This document shows, piece after piece, positions 16,962 to 24,874 of a stretch of 64,000 nucleotides of DNA (positions are counted from its first letter, which is position 1; every line of letters starts with the position of its first letter). The stretch lies in the NCBI RefSeq assembly GCF_011400295.1, contig NZ_CP049859.1:496001-560000 (forward strand), read 5' to 3'. The position numbers and the translations under genes are program-made. This stretch comes from Erysipelothrix sp. HDW6A (GTDB lineage Bacteria > Bacillota_I > Bacilli_A > Erysipelotrichales > Erysipelotrichaceae). The notes below the pieces were generated by a model. That model saw nothing but the letters and a program-made list of their open reading frames with translations, searched no databases and was not told the DNA's origin.

Positions 16962-18708
16962 TGATGTTCGTCGAATTACAATTGAAAGTGACGTACAGAT
17001 TAATACATGTTTTTATAAAAAAAATGAATTGGTAAATGTTGAGACGTATGAGAGAGATGGTCGCATTATTAATGTATATATTTCTCCTACATTTAAGCCT
17101 CATGAAGAATACACATTAAGTGTCAATGGAACCTCCGTTTTTGTGGAAATGAGAGGAATTGTAAAAAAGACTTGGTTTAAAGAAACTTATCGTTATGATG
17201 GGAGACTTGGAAACTGGGTAGAAAACAACACAACACATTTTGCAGTTTATGCACCAACAACATCAAAGGTATCTGTTTTAATGAATGAACAGAGATATTT
17301 GATGTTTCGTGATGCCACTGGAGTTCACCATCTTGAACTAGAAGGTAACTTCCATGGACAAGCCTATCTCTATGAAGTCGTAAGATATAATAAGGTAAAG
17401 CTCACTACAGATCCCTATGCAAAAGCAAGTGTGGCTAATCGTGAAGCAAGCGTTGTGGTTGATGAATCACAAATTGTGAAAGCGAAGCGTGATTTTGTTG
17501 AACACAAAAATCCCATTATTGCGGAAATGTCAGTTCGAGATTTCTCAATGGACCCAGAAGTACCATTTAGTCAACGTGGTAAATTTTTAGGGATGCTTGA
17601 AAGCCATGGCAATTATGGTTTTGCACACATCTTAGATTTAGGTGTAACTCATGTACAGCTTATGCCTATTAATGATTTTGCTACAGTAAATGAACTCAAT
17701 CCTACAGAATCGTATAACTGGGGATATGACCCAATGCAATACTTGGCGTTAGAAGGTTCATACAGTTCAAACGTCCACAATCCATTACAAGGTATTAATG
17801 ATTTAGTGCAAGTTGTGAATGCATACCATGGTAAAAACATCGGAGTAAACGTTGATGTTGTATTTAATCATGTTTATGAAGTTGAGAATCATCCATTCCA
17901 CATATTAGCTCCATACTACTATTTCCGTTATACACGTGATTACTATTTAAGCAATGGTTCATTCTGTGGTAATGAAGTAGCATCTGAAATGCCAATGGCC
18001 CGTAAGCATATTATTGATGCTTGTGTTCACTTTGTTGATTGGTTTGCAGTTGATGGCTATCGTTTTGACTTAATGGGTCTTCTTGATATTGAAACGATGA
18101 ATGAATTATCAGCAGCAGTTAGAGAACTTAATCCTAATACAATGATCTATGGTGAAGGTTGGAGAATGCCTACCGTTCATAAACCATCAGAGTGTGCAAC
18201 CATTGATAATGCTCATAAGATGAAAACAATTGGTTTCTTCAATGATACCTACCGTGATTCTATTGGTGGTCGTGTTAATGGTGAAACGAGCTCAATCTTA
18301 ATGTTGCATGATCAAGATGGATCAATCTGTTCATTAATGAATGGAAATCATAATTTCCCTGTTCCACCAGAACAATCCATTAACTATGTAGAGTGTCATG
18401 ATAACTATACATTGGCAGACAGAATTGCCATGCATCGATTATCGCCTCATGATGCTCAACGTATAACACGTGTTGTTATTGCATCAAAAGGAATTCCATT
18501 TATTCAAATAGGTCAAACCTTCTTTAGAAATAAAAAGGGTGATGGAAACTCCTATCAATCCAGTGATGAGGTTAACCGTATTAACTGGAGTATGTTAGAT
18601 GCTTATAAAGATATGAATGATGACTTAAGTAAATGGATTCATTGGCGTCGTGACGTTGATCAATCGTATGGTGTTTGTTATCATTATGGAAATATTGAAA
18701 TTAAATAA
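16942..18708 (+). CDS. pulA: Type I pullulanase (intracellular debranching enzyme), short form
   Basis: 588 residues. An N-terminal beta region, a CBM48-like domain (about 75-165), then a GH13_14 barrel with the pullulanase signature YNWGYDP, GYRFDLMG (nucleophile), IYGEGW (acid) and ECHDNYTL. It cuts alpha-1,6 branches so that phosphorylase and glucanotransferase can finish the chains. It ends about 100 residues earlier than typical type I pullulanases and lacks most of the C-terminal beta domain; a terminator follows immediately, so this is the natural end rather than a frameshift. No signal peptide. Confidence 0.88.
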   Translation: MILAFYDDVRRITIESDVQINTCFYKKNELVNVETYERDGRIINVYISPTFKPHEEYTLSVNGTSVFVEMRGIVKKTWFKETYRYDGRLGNWVENNTTHFAVYAPTTSKVSVLMNEQRYLMFRDATGVHHLELEGNFHGQAYLYEVVRYNKVKLTTDPYAKASVANREASVVVDESQIVKAKRDFVEHKNPIIAEMSVRDFSMDPEVPFSQRGKFLGMLESHGNYGFAHILDLGVTHVQLMPINDFATVNELNPTESYNWGYDPMQYLALEGSYSSNVHNPLQGINDLVQVVNAYHGKNIGVNVDVVFNHVYEVENHPFHILAPYYYFRYTRDYYLSNGSFCGNEVASEMPMARKHIIDACVHFVDWFAVDGYRFDLMGLLDIETMNELSAAVRELNPNTMIYGEGWRMPTVHKPSECATIDNAHKMKTIGFFNDTYRDSIGGRVNGETSSILMLHDQDGSICSLMNGNHNFPVPPEQSINYVECHDNYTLADRIAMHRLSPHDAQRITRVVIASKGIPFIQIGQTFFRNKKGDGNSYQSSDEVNRINWSMLDAYKDMNDDLSKWIHWRRDVDQSYGVCYHYGNIEIK

Positions 18709-18713
18709 GTGAG

Positions 18714-18743
18714 AAAGACAAGAGAAAATCTTGTCTTTTTTTA
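18714..18743 (+). terminator. Intrinsic terminator
   Basis: Perfect 10-bp stem AAAGACAAGA / TCTTGTCTTT, loop GAAAA, T-run; separates the amylase-pullulanase unit from the mal operon. Confidence 0.9.
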
Positions 18744-18800
18744 ATGAGAAATTATTTTCGTGAATAGAAAACGCAAAATATCCAGTAATAAAGGGCTTTA

Positions 18801-18816
18801 AGGAAAACATTTTCTG
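18801..18816 (+). promoter_or_regulatory. Upstream LacI/CcpA-type operator of malE
   Basis: AGGAAAACATTTTCTG, an imperfect palindrome (GAAAA-CA-TTTTC) about 20 bases upstream of the -35. With the site at 18869 it could allow looping or CcpA control. Confidence 0.5.
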
Positions 18817-18834
18817 TAATCGCATACAAAAGGG

Positions 18835-18862
18835 TTTACAAACAAAAACTCTGTGTTATAAT
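18835..18862 (+). promoter_or_regulatory. Promoter of the maltodextrin operon
   Basis: TTTACA (18835-18840), 16-base spacer, TATAAT (18857-18862); same boxes and spacing as the amylase promoter at 15487. Confidence 0.8.
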
Positions 18863-18867
18863 AGGTT

Positions 18868-18885
18868 TGTGAAAACGATTTCTTT
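18868..18885 (+). promoter_or_regulatory. LacI/CcpA-type operator (probable MalR site)
   Basis: GAAAACGATTTC core within TTGTGAAAACGATTTCTT, just after the -10, matching the core and position of the amylase operator (GGAAATCGTTTTCC on the other strand reads GGAAAACGATTTCC). Confidence 0.7.
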
Positions 18886-18906
18886 AATATATGAGGAGGA
18901 AAATAT

Positions 18907-20103
18907 ATGTTTAAGAAAATGTTAAAAGTAATGACAGTATCATTACTAGCTCTTTCATTAGTAGCATGTAGCTCAGGTGGAAGTAAGAAAGGTGAAACCT
19001 TTGATTTAAAATTATGGGGTTCACAAGAAGACCAAGCGTTCTTACAAAAACGTGTTGAGGACTTCAAAGCAGCAAACAAAGATAACACATACAACATTAC
19101 ATTAGGTGTTGTTAGTGAAGCAGATGCAAAAACAAAAATCACAGAAGATTTAGAAGCATCAGCAGACGTATTCGCATTCGCAAACGATCAACTTCGTGAC
19201 TTAGTAGGTGCTGGAGCATTATACGAAATCACAAAGAACAAAGATCAAATCGTTAAAGAAAACATGGAAGGATCCATCGATGCAGTTACTTTAGACGGTA
19301 AAATGTACGGTTACCCATTCACAGCTGACAACGGCTACTTCATGTACTACAATTCAGGATTCTTCTCAGCAGATGATGTATTGTCATTAGACAAAATGTT
19401 AGCTAAAGCTGAAGCAGAAGGTAAGAAAGTATTCTTTGACCTTTCAAATGGATGGTATATCTCATCATTTTTCTTAGGAGCAGGTGGAAAACTTGAGCTA
19501 GGATCAAATGGTAAACAAGTAATCGACTGGAATAATGAAACAGGTGTTAAAGTTGGAGAATACTTACGTAAATTCGCAGCTTCACCAGCATTTATGACAG
19601 GTGATGACAACGTAATGAACGCTGGAGCAGCTGATGGATCAATCGTTGCAGCAGTTTCAGGAACATGGACAGCAGATCAATTTGCTACAGCATACGGCGA
19701 CGGTTATGCAGCTACAAAACTTCCAGAAATCACAATTGATGGAAAAGGCGTACAAATGGCAAGTTTTGCTGGATACAAAGTATACGGAGTTAACTCACAT
19801 ACAAAAGCACCAATCGCAGCAATGGAACTTGCAGAATTCTTAAGTAACGAAGAAAGCCAAGTACAACGCTTCGAAGCACGTAAATTAGGACCTTCAAACT
19901 TAAAAGCAGCAGAAAGTGAAGCAGTTAAGAAAGACGTTGCCTTAAGCGCATTAGCACAACAAGGTAAGTTTGCACACAGCCAAAAAGATGTTGTTGGAGA
20001 ATACTGGGGACCTGCAGAAGCATTTGGTACAGATCTAGAAAATAAATCAGACAAGCCAATGCAAGAACTACTTGACACCTTGGTCAAACAAATTGAACAA
20101 TAA
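18907..20103 (+). CDS. malE: Maltodextrin ABC transporter substrate-binding lipoprotein
   Basis: 398 residues. A lipoprotein signal ends LSLVAC (Cys21), and an extracellular solute-binding family 1 domain follows; KLWGSQEDQAFL at the start and GTWTADQ near residue 255 fit the MalE/MalX group. It captures maltodextrins and delivers them to MalFG. First gene of the operon with a very strong SD (GAGGAGG). The codon choice is biased towards a few codons, as expected for a highly expressed gene. A hairpin separates it from malF. Confidence 0.92.
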   Translation: MFKKMLKVMTVSLLALSLVACSSGGSKKGETFDLKLWGSQEDQAFLQKRVEDFKAANKDNTYNITLGVVSEADAKTKITEDLEASADVFAFANDQLRDLVGAGALYEITKNKDQIVKENMEGSIDAVTLDGKMYGYPFTADNGYFMYYNSGFFSADDVLSLDKMLAKAEAEGKKVFFDLSNGWYISSFFLGAGGKLELGSNGKQVIDWNNETGVKVGEYLRKFAASPAFMTGDDNVMNAGAADGSIVAAVSGTWTADQFATAYGDGYAATKLPEITIDGKGVQMASFAGYKVYGVNSHTKAPIAAMELAEFLSNEESQVQRFEARKLGPSNLKAAESEAVKKDVALSALAQQGKFAHSQKDVVGEYWGPAEAFGTDLENKSDKPMQELLDTLVKQIEQ

Positions 20104-20114
20104 TTAGTTTAGTT

Positions 20115-20131
20115 GGGGACTTTGAGTCCCC
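20115..20131 (+). terminator. Intercistronic hairpin (partial terminator or processing site)
   Basis: Stem GGGGACT / AGTCCCC with a 3-base loop and a moderately T-rich tail between malE and malF; probably keeps malE expression above the permease genes. Confidence 0.55.
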
Positions 20132-20155
20132 CTTCATTATTTTAAGGGGTTATTC

Positions 20156-21517
20156 ATGAAAAAAATTAAAAACGCAATCTCTTATTTTATCTCAGGATTT
20201 AAAGAGGGAGATAGTATAACCAAATTGTCATATCTCGTAATGGGCGCGGGATCCTTTATGCGTAAACAATACGTACGTGGATTTACCCTTCTTGGAATTC
20301 AAATTGTCTCATTTGCATATCTAATAATGAGCGGTTTTTCGAGAATAGCGGGATTAGCAAATCTTGGAACAGTTTCACAAGGGAAAACCTTTGATGAAGC
20401 ACTTGGTATATATATTTACAGTCAAGGTGATAACTCAATGTTATTCTTACTCTTTGGTGTTCTTGCAATCTTTGCGATTGTTGGAACTATCGGAGTTTAT
20501 GCACTTAACATCGTTAATGCCGTAGAGAATCAAAAAATTGTTGATAGCGGACGTGAACTTCCTACATTTAAAGAAGATATTCAAACTTTACTTGATGAGA
20601 AATTCCACATAACAGTTCTTACAATTCCTACAATTCTGACGTTTATATTTACATTATTACCATTGGTATTTATGATTCTTATTGCTTTTACTAACTTTGA
20701 TAAAACCCACCAACCTCCAGGAAACTTATTTACCTGGGTAGGTCTTAAGAACTTCAAAGATATGTTCTACAATAACTCGATTATTTCTGGAACATTTTTC
20801 GCGCTCTTAAAGTGGACATTTATCTGGGCATTCTTTGCAACATTCCTTAACTACATCCTCGGTATGTTACTTGCAATGCTTATTAACTCAAAAGGAATAA
20901 AAATCAAAAAATTCTGGAGAACAGTCTTTGTAATCACAATCGCAGTACCTCAATTTGTCAGTTTACTTCTGATGTCACAATTATTAGCGGATAACGGAAG
21001 CTTAAACGTCTTACTCAAAAACTGGGGTCTTGTTGATTCGTCAATTAAATTCCTAACAGATGGAAATCTAGCTAAAATCACTGTTATCGTAATTAACTGT
21101 TGGGTGGGTATTCCATATACTATGTTAATTACTTCAGGTATCTTAATGAATATACCTGCTGACTTATATGAAAGTGCTGAAATTGATGGAGCTGGTCCAT
21201 GGGTTAAATTTAGAAAAATTACCCTACCATATATGCTTCACGTTACAACACCATACCTTATCACTCAGTTTGTAGGAAACTTAAATAACTTTAACGTTAT
21301 CTTCCTCTTAACAGGTGGTGGTCCATTATCACTTGAATACCATCAAGCAGGTAAGACAGACTTACTCGTTACATGGCTCTATAAACTTACTGTTGAACAA
21401 AAAGACTATGCGCTTGCTTCAACATTAGGAATTATTATTTTCGTTATTAGTGCAACCTTATCACTCATTGTCTTCAAGAGGACAACACAACAAGGTCAGG
21501 AAGGAGAGTTTAACTAG
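20156..21517 (+). CDS. malF: Maltodextrin ABC transporter permease MalF
   Basis: 453 residues with an extra N-terminal hydrophobic part and about eight membrane segments in total. The EAA loop EIDGAGPWVKFRKITLP near residue 340 contacts the ATPase. It pairs with MalG to form the channel. AAGGGG precedes the ATG, and malG starts one base after its stop. Confidence 0.9.
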   Translation: MKKIKNAISYFISGFKEGDSITKLSYLVMGAGSFMRKQYVRGFTLLGIQIVSFAYLIMSGFSRIAGLANLGTVSQGKTFDEALGIYIYSQGDNSMLFLLFGVLAIFAIVGTIGVYALNIVNAVENQKIVDSGRELPTFKEDIQTLLDEKFHITVLTIPTILTFIFTLLPLVFMILIAFTNFDKTHQPPGNLFTWVGLKNFKDMFYNNSIISGTFFALLKWTFIWAFFATFLNYILGMLLAMLINSKGIKIKKFWRTVFVITIAVPQFVSLLLMSQLLADNGSLNVLLKNWGLVDSSIKFLTDGNLAKITVIVINCWVGIPYTMLITSGILMNIPADLYESAEIDGAGPWVKFRKITLPYMLHVTTPYLITQFVGNLNNFNVIFLLTGGGPLSLEYHQAGKTDLLVTWLYKLTVEQKDYALASTLGIIIFVISATLSLIVFKRTTQQGQEGEFN

Positions 21518-21518
21518 T

Positions 21519-22361
21519 ATGAAACGCAAACGATTTATATCCAGTACAATAGGACACACATTCTTATCTGTACTGTCAGTACTTTGGTTACTTCCTGTTG
21601 CATGGTTAATCATGCAGTCCTTACGTGGTGAAGGTGGAGCAACAACAAACTACATTATTCCAAAAGTATGGACATTCGATAACTACATCAAACTCTTTAC
21701 AGAAACAAGTTTATTTAACTTCCCACGTTGGTTCATGAATACATTGTTTGTAGCGGTAGTAAGTTGTATTATTTCAACAATTATCGTTTTACTTACAAGT
21801 TATGCTTTCAGCCGCCTACGTTTTAGATTCCGTAAGAAAATGATGAACATTATCCTAATCCTTGGAATGTTCCCTGGATTTATGTCAATGACAGCTGTTT
21901 ACCATATCTTAAAAGCAATGAACTTAACACAATCACTATGGGCATTAATTCTTGTCTATTCTGGTGGTGCTGCCATGGGTTATTACATTTCTAAAGGATT
22001 CTTCGATACCATTCCATATGCTGTTGATGAATCAGCAATGATCGATGGTGCTACAAAGAATGATATCTTCTGGAAGATTACCCTTCCAATGTCAAAACCA
22101 ATTATTATCTATACAGTTCTAACAAGTTTCATCGCTCCATGGGTCGACTTCATCTTCGTATCCGTAATCATGCGTGATAGCTATCAGAACTACACGGTAG
22201 CACTTGGTTTATATCAAATGTTAACACGTGAAAATATCGCAATGTACTTCACTCGCTTCTGTGCGGGAGCAGTATTAATTGCGGTTCCTATCACACTCTT
22301 ATTTATTAAGATGCAAAAATACTACGTAACAGGTGTTACAGGAGGATCTGTTAAAGGATGA
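21519..22361 (+). CDS. malG: Maltodextrin ABC transporter permease MalG
   Basis: 280 residues, six membrane helices, with EAA loop MIDGATKNDIFWKITLP. The ATG at 21519 follows AAGGAGAG and begins MKRKRF; a longer frame reaching back to 21450 lies inside malF. Its stop overlaps the next gene's ATG (ATGA), showing tight coupling. Confidence 0.9.
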   Translation: MKRKRFISSTIGHTFLSVLSVLWLLPVAWLIMQSLRGEGGATTNYIIPKVWTFDNYIKLFTETSLFNFPRWFMNTLFVAVVSCIISTIIVLLTSYAFSRLRFRFRKKMMNIILILGMFPGFMSMTAVYHILKAMNLTQSLWALILVYSGGAAMGYYISKGFFDTIPYAVDESAMIDGATKNDIFWKITLPMSKPIIIYTVLTSFIAPWVDFIFVSVIMRDSYQNYTVALGLYQMLTRENIAMYFTRFCAGAVLIAVPITLLFIKMQKYYVTGVTGGSVKG

Positions 22362-23836
22362 GAAAGCTCTTTGGAGTTATTCTAACTTTAGTGATCTTAA
22401 CAGGCTGTCAAGCTGAGCATGTCTCCGTTAAGCCTGAGGTTAACTCGGTATACTATGAAATCTTCGTTGGATCCTATAAAGACTCTGACGGTGATGGAAT
22501 GGGAGACTTACAAGGAGTTACCGAATCTCTGGATACATTACAAGAGCTAGGGGTGACAGGGATTTGGCTCATGCCAATTAGCCCATCACCTACCTATCAT
22601 AAATATGATGTAACAGACTATAAAGCAATTGATAAGGCTTATGGAACAATGGAAGACTTTGACAATCTGGTCAAAGAAATGAAAAGTAGAGACATGGATC
22701 TAATTATTGACCTTGTTCTTAATCACTCTTCTTCAAAACATCCATGGTTTCTAAAGGCGGTATCAGGAGTTACAAACAATACATGTGATGAAATCGCCGA
22801 ATGTGGTTACTATAATTTCAGCGATTCGTATGAATCAGGATATACCAAGCTTAACGACTCAACGTATTATGAGTCAGTATTCTGGGAAGAAATGCCTGAT
22901 TTGAATCTTGATAATGAAAGTTTACGACATGAAATTGATGATATTGTCAGTTTCTGGCTTGATAAAGGTGTAAAAGGATTTAGGTTAGACGCTACAACCC
23001 ACTTTTATGGTGAAAACTTAAGTCTTAATGTCGAGTTTCTAGACTGGTTACAAACCCTGGTTAAATCGAAGAAATCAGATGCGTATCTTGTCGGAGAAGC
23101 ATGGACAGTTGATTCAACCATTCAAGAAATGTATGCAAGTCAACTTGATAGTTTCTTCAACTTTGGGCTAAGTCAGAATAGTGGAAAAATCGTAACTGCT
23201 ATTAATAAATCTGATGGAGCACGACTTGCCAAGCAAGTCTATGATTACAATCAAGAAATTAGCAATCAAAACGGTCAAGCAATTGACGCAGTGTTCTTAT
23301 CAAATCACGACAACAACCGAAGTGCTGGATACCTCACTACATTAGAAAAACAAAAAATGGCAGCATCATTATATTTGCTGATGCCAGGAAATGTATTTAT
23401 CTATTATGGTGAAGAACTGGGTATGAAGGGAAGTGGTATTGATGAAAACAAACGTTTACCAATGCCATGGTCAAAAAATCCGAAAGATGTAACCAATGGC
23501 CCAAGTGCTGCAGATTATACAGCATCACAGCCACTAACTTATGAAGAAGCAAAGAAAGATAAAGATTCCCTTTGGTATCACTATCAAAAGGTAATTAATA
23601 TTAGAAATACGTATTCAAAGGATCTTGCCCGTGGCAAATTCAATGTAATTGATATGGGAAACCCTGCGATCTATGCTTTGGAATACGATAATGTTATCTT
23701 AGTACATAATTTATCAGAAGAAATGAATACGATAACACAAGATTATGATAAGATTAACTCAGTCAATGGTAAAGTAAAGAAAGTAGGTAACACACTAGAG
23801 TTATCTGCTTACACAACCATCATAATCGAAAAATAA
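22358..23836 (+). CDS. Lipoprotein alpha-amylase / GH13 glucosidase
   Basis: 492 residues. A lipoprotein signal with ILTGC (Cys17) anchors it outside the membrane. The GH13 barrel starts VYYEIFVGSYKDSDGDGMGDL, which is common to amylases and alpha-glucosidases, with DLVLNHSS, GFRLDATTHF (nucleophile), VGEAW (acid) and SNHDNNR. It probably degrades starch or long dextrins next to MalE. It lies inside the transporter operon, translationally coupled to malG. Exact linkage and product specificity cannot be read from the sequence. Confidence 0.88.
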   Translation: MRKLFGVILTLVILTGCQAEHVSVKPEVNSVYYEIFVGSYKDSDGDGMGDLQGVTESLDTLQELGVTGIWLMPISPSPTYHKYDVTDYKAIDKAYGTMEDFDNLVKEMKSRDMDLIIDLVLNHSSSKHPWFLKAVSGVTNNTCDEIAECGYYNFSDSYESGYTKLNDSTYYESVFWEEMPDLNLDNESLRHEIDDIVSFWLDKGVKGFRLDATTHFYGENLSLNVEFLDWLQTLVKSKKSDAYLVGEAWTVDSTIQEMYASQLDSFFNFGLSQNSGKIVTAINKSDGARLAKQVYDYNQEISNQNGQAIDAVFLSNHDNNRSAGYLTTLEKQKMAASLYLLMPGNVFIYYGEELGMKGSGIDENKRLPMPWSKNPKDVTNGPSAADYTASQPLTYEEAKKDKDSLWYHYQKVINIRNTYSKDLARGKFNVIDMGNPAIYALEYDNVILVHNLSEEMNTITQDYDKINSVNGKVKKVGNTLELSAYTTIIIEK

Positions 23837-23850
23837 ATGGAGGGGTTTGT

Positions 23851-24846
23851 ATGGCGAATATTGGCGATGTGGCAAAAAGAGCTGGGGTGGGTGTTTCAAC
23901 CGTCTCGAAAGTACTTAATAATTACGATAACATTAGTCAGGCGACACGTGATAAAGTCATGCAAGCTGTAACTGAATTGAACTATGTTCCAAATGCGGCA
24001 GCTTCCGCACTCTCTTCAAAGAAGGGAAGAAGGATAGCGGTAGTGGTGTTTATTAATAACAAACGTCAAGCGATTGACGAAATTAATATGCAATACCTCT
24101 TTGGTTCATTTTTCCAAGCTAACATTCATAAACTTGATGTAACAACAGTCTTCTCCGGTGTCTTTGAAAACATGAGTAAAGTAGAAATTATTCATTATCT
24201 TAAGTCATTAAGTATTGAAGCTGTAGTAGTTTATGGACTCCATAAAGAAGAAATATTCTTCAATGAAATTATTCAAGAAGAACATTTCAGAACGGTCGTA
24301 GTTGATGGACCGATTCTAAATGATAGAACATCCTATGTCATGGTTGACCATCAAAAAGCACAATATGACATTGCAACTCAAATCATCCAAAAAAGTGAAG
24401 GAACAATTAGAAATGTTCTTTACCTCGCAGGACGTCGTGATGGATTCGTAACTGACTTACGACTTCAAGGTGTTGTTGATGCCTGTGATAAACTTGGCGT
24501 GAATCTTAACGCTCAGTATTCAGACTTTAGCGAGTTAAAAGCTATTGATTTAGTTAAGCAATATGGTAACGAAGCAGATGTCATCGTTTGTGCTTCTGAC
24601 TTGATGGCAATTGGGGCAGTCAATGCTTTAAAAGAAATGGATATCTTTAGACCCGTATGTGGTTATGACGGTATCAAGTTACTGGGGTACATTGATTATC
24701 CAATGTTAACAGTACAACAAGACTTCTATAATGTTGCACGAAATGCAATTGATGAAGCAAAACGATTAATTGCTGACGAAAAAGGTCAAGCGATAATTCT
24801 AGATTATACAATCACAACAATTAATTATGAAGACGTCATTATGTAA
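23851..24846 (+). CDS. malR: LacI-family repressor, probable MalR
   Basis: 331 residues. An N-terminal helix-turn-helix and hinge (IGDVAKRAGVGVSTVSKVLN, then YVPNAAASAL) precede a periplasmic-binding-protein-like sensor domain. It lies between the lipoprotein amylase and phosphorylase genes in the same direction, so it is part of the operon that it probably represses through the operators at 15522 and 18868. Maltose or maltotriose is the likely inducer by analogy with MalR of other Gram-positives. Confidence 0.85.
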   Translation: MANIGDVAKRAGVGVSTVSKVLNNYDNISQATRDKVMQAVTELNYVPNAAASALSSKKGRRIAVVVFINNKRQAIDEINMQYLFGSFFQANIHKLDVTTVFSGVFENMSKVEIIHYLKSLSIEAVVVYGLHKEEIFFNEIIQEEHFRTVVVDGPILNDRTSYVMVDHQKAQYDIATQIIQKSEGTIRNVLYLAGRRDGFVTDLRLQGVVDACDKLGVNLNAQYSDFSELKAIDLVKQYGNEADVIVCASDLMAIGAVNALKEMDIFRPVCGYDGIKLLGYIDYPMLTVQQDFYNVARNAIDEAKRLIADEKGQAIILDYTITTINYEDVIM

Positions 24847-24874
24847 GCATAGTGACGAAGGGAGATATATATTT

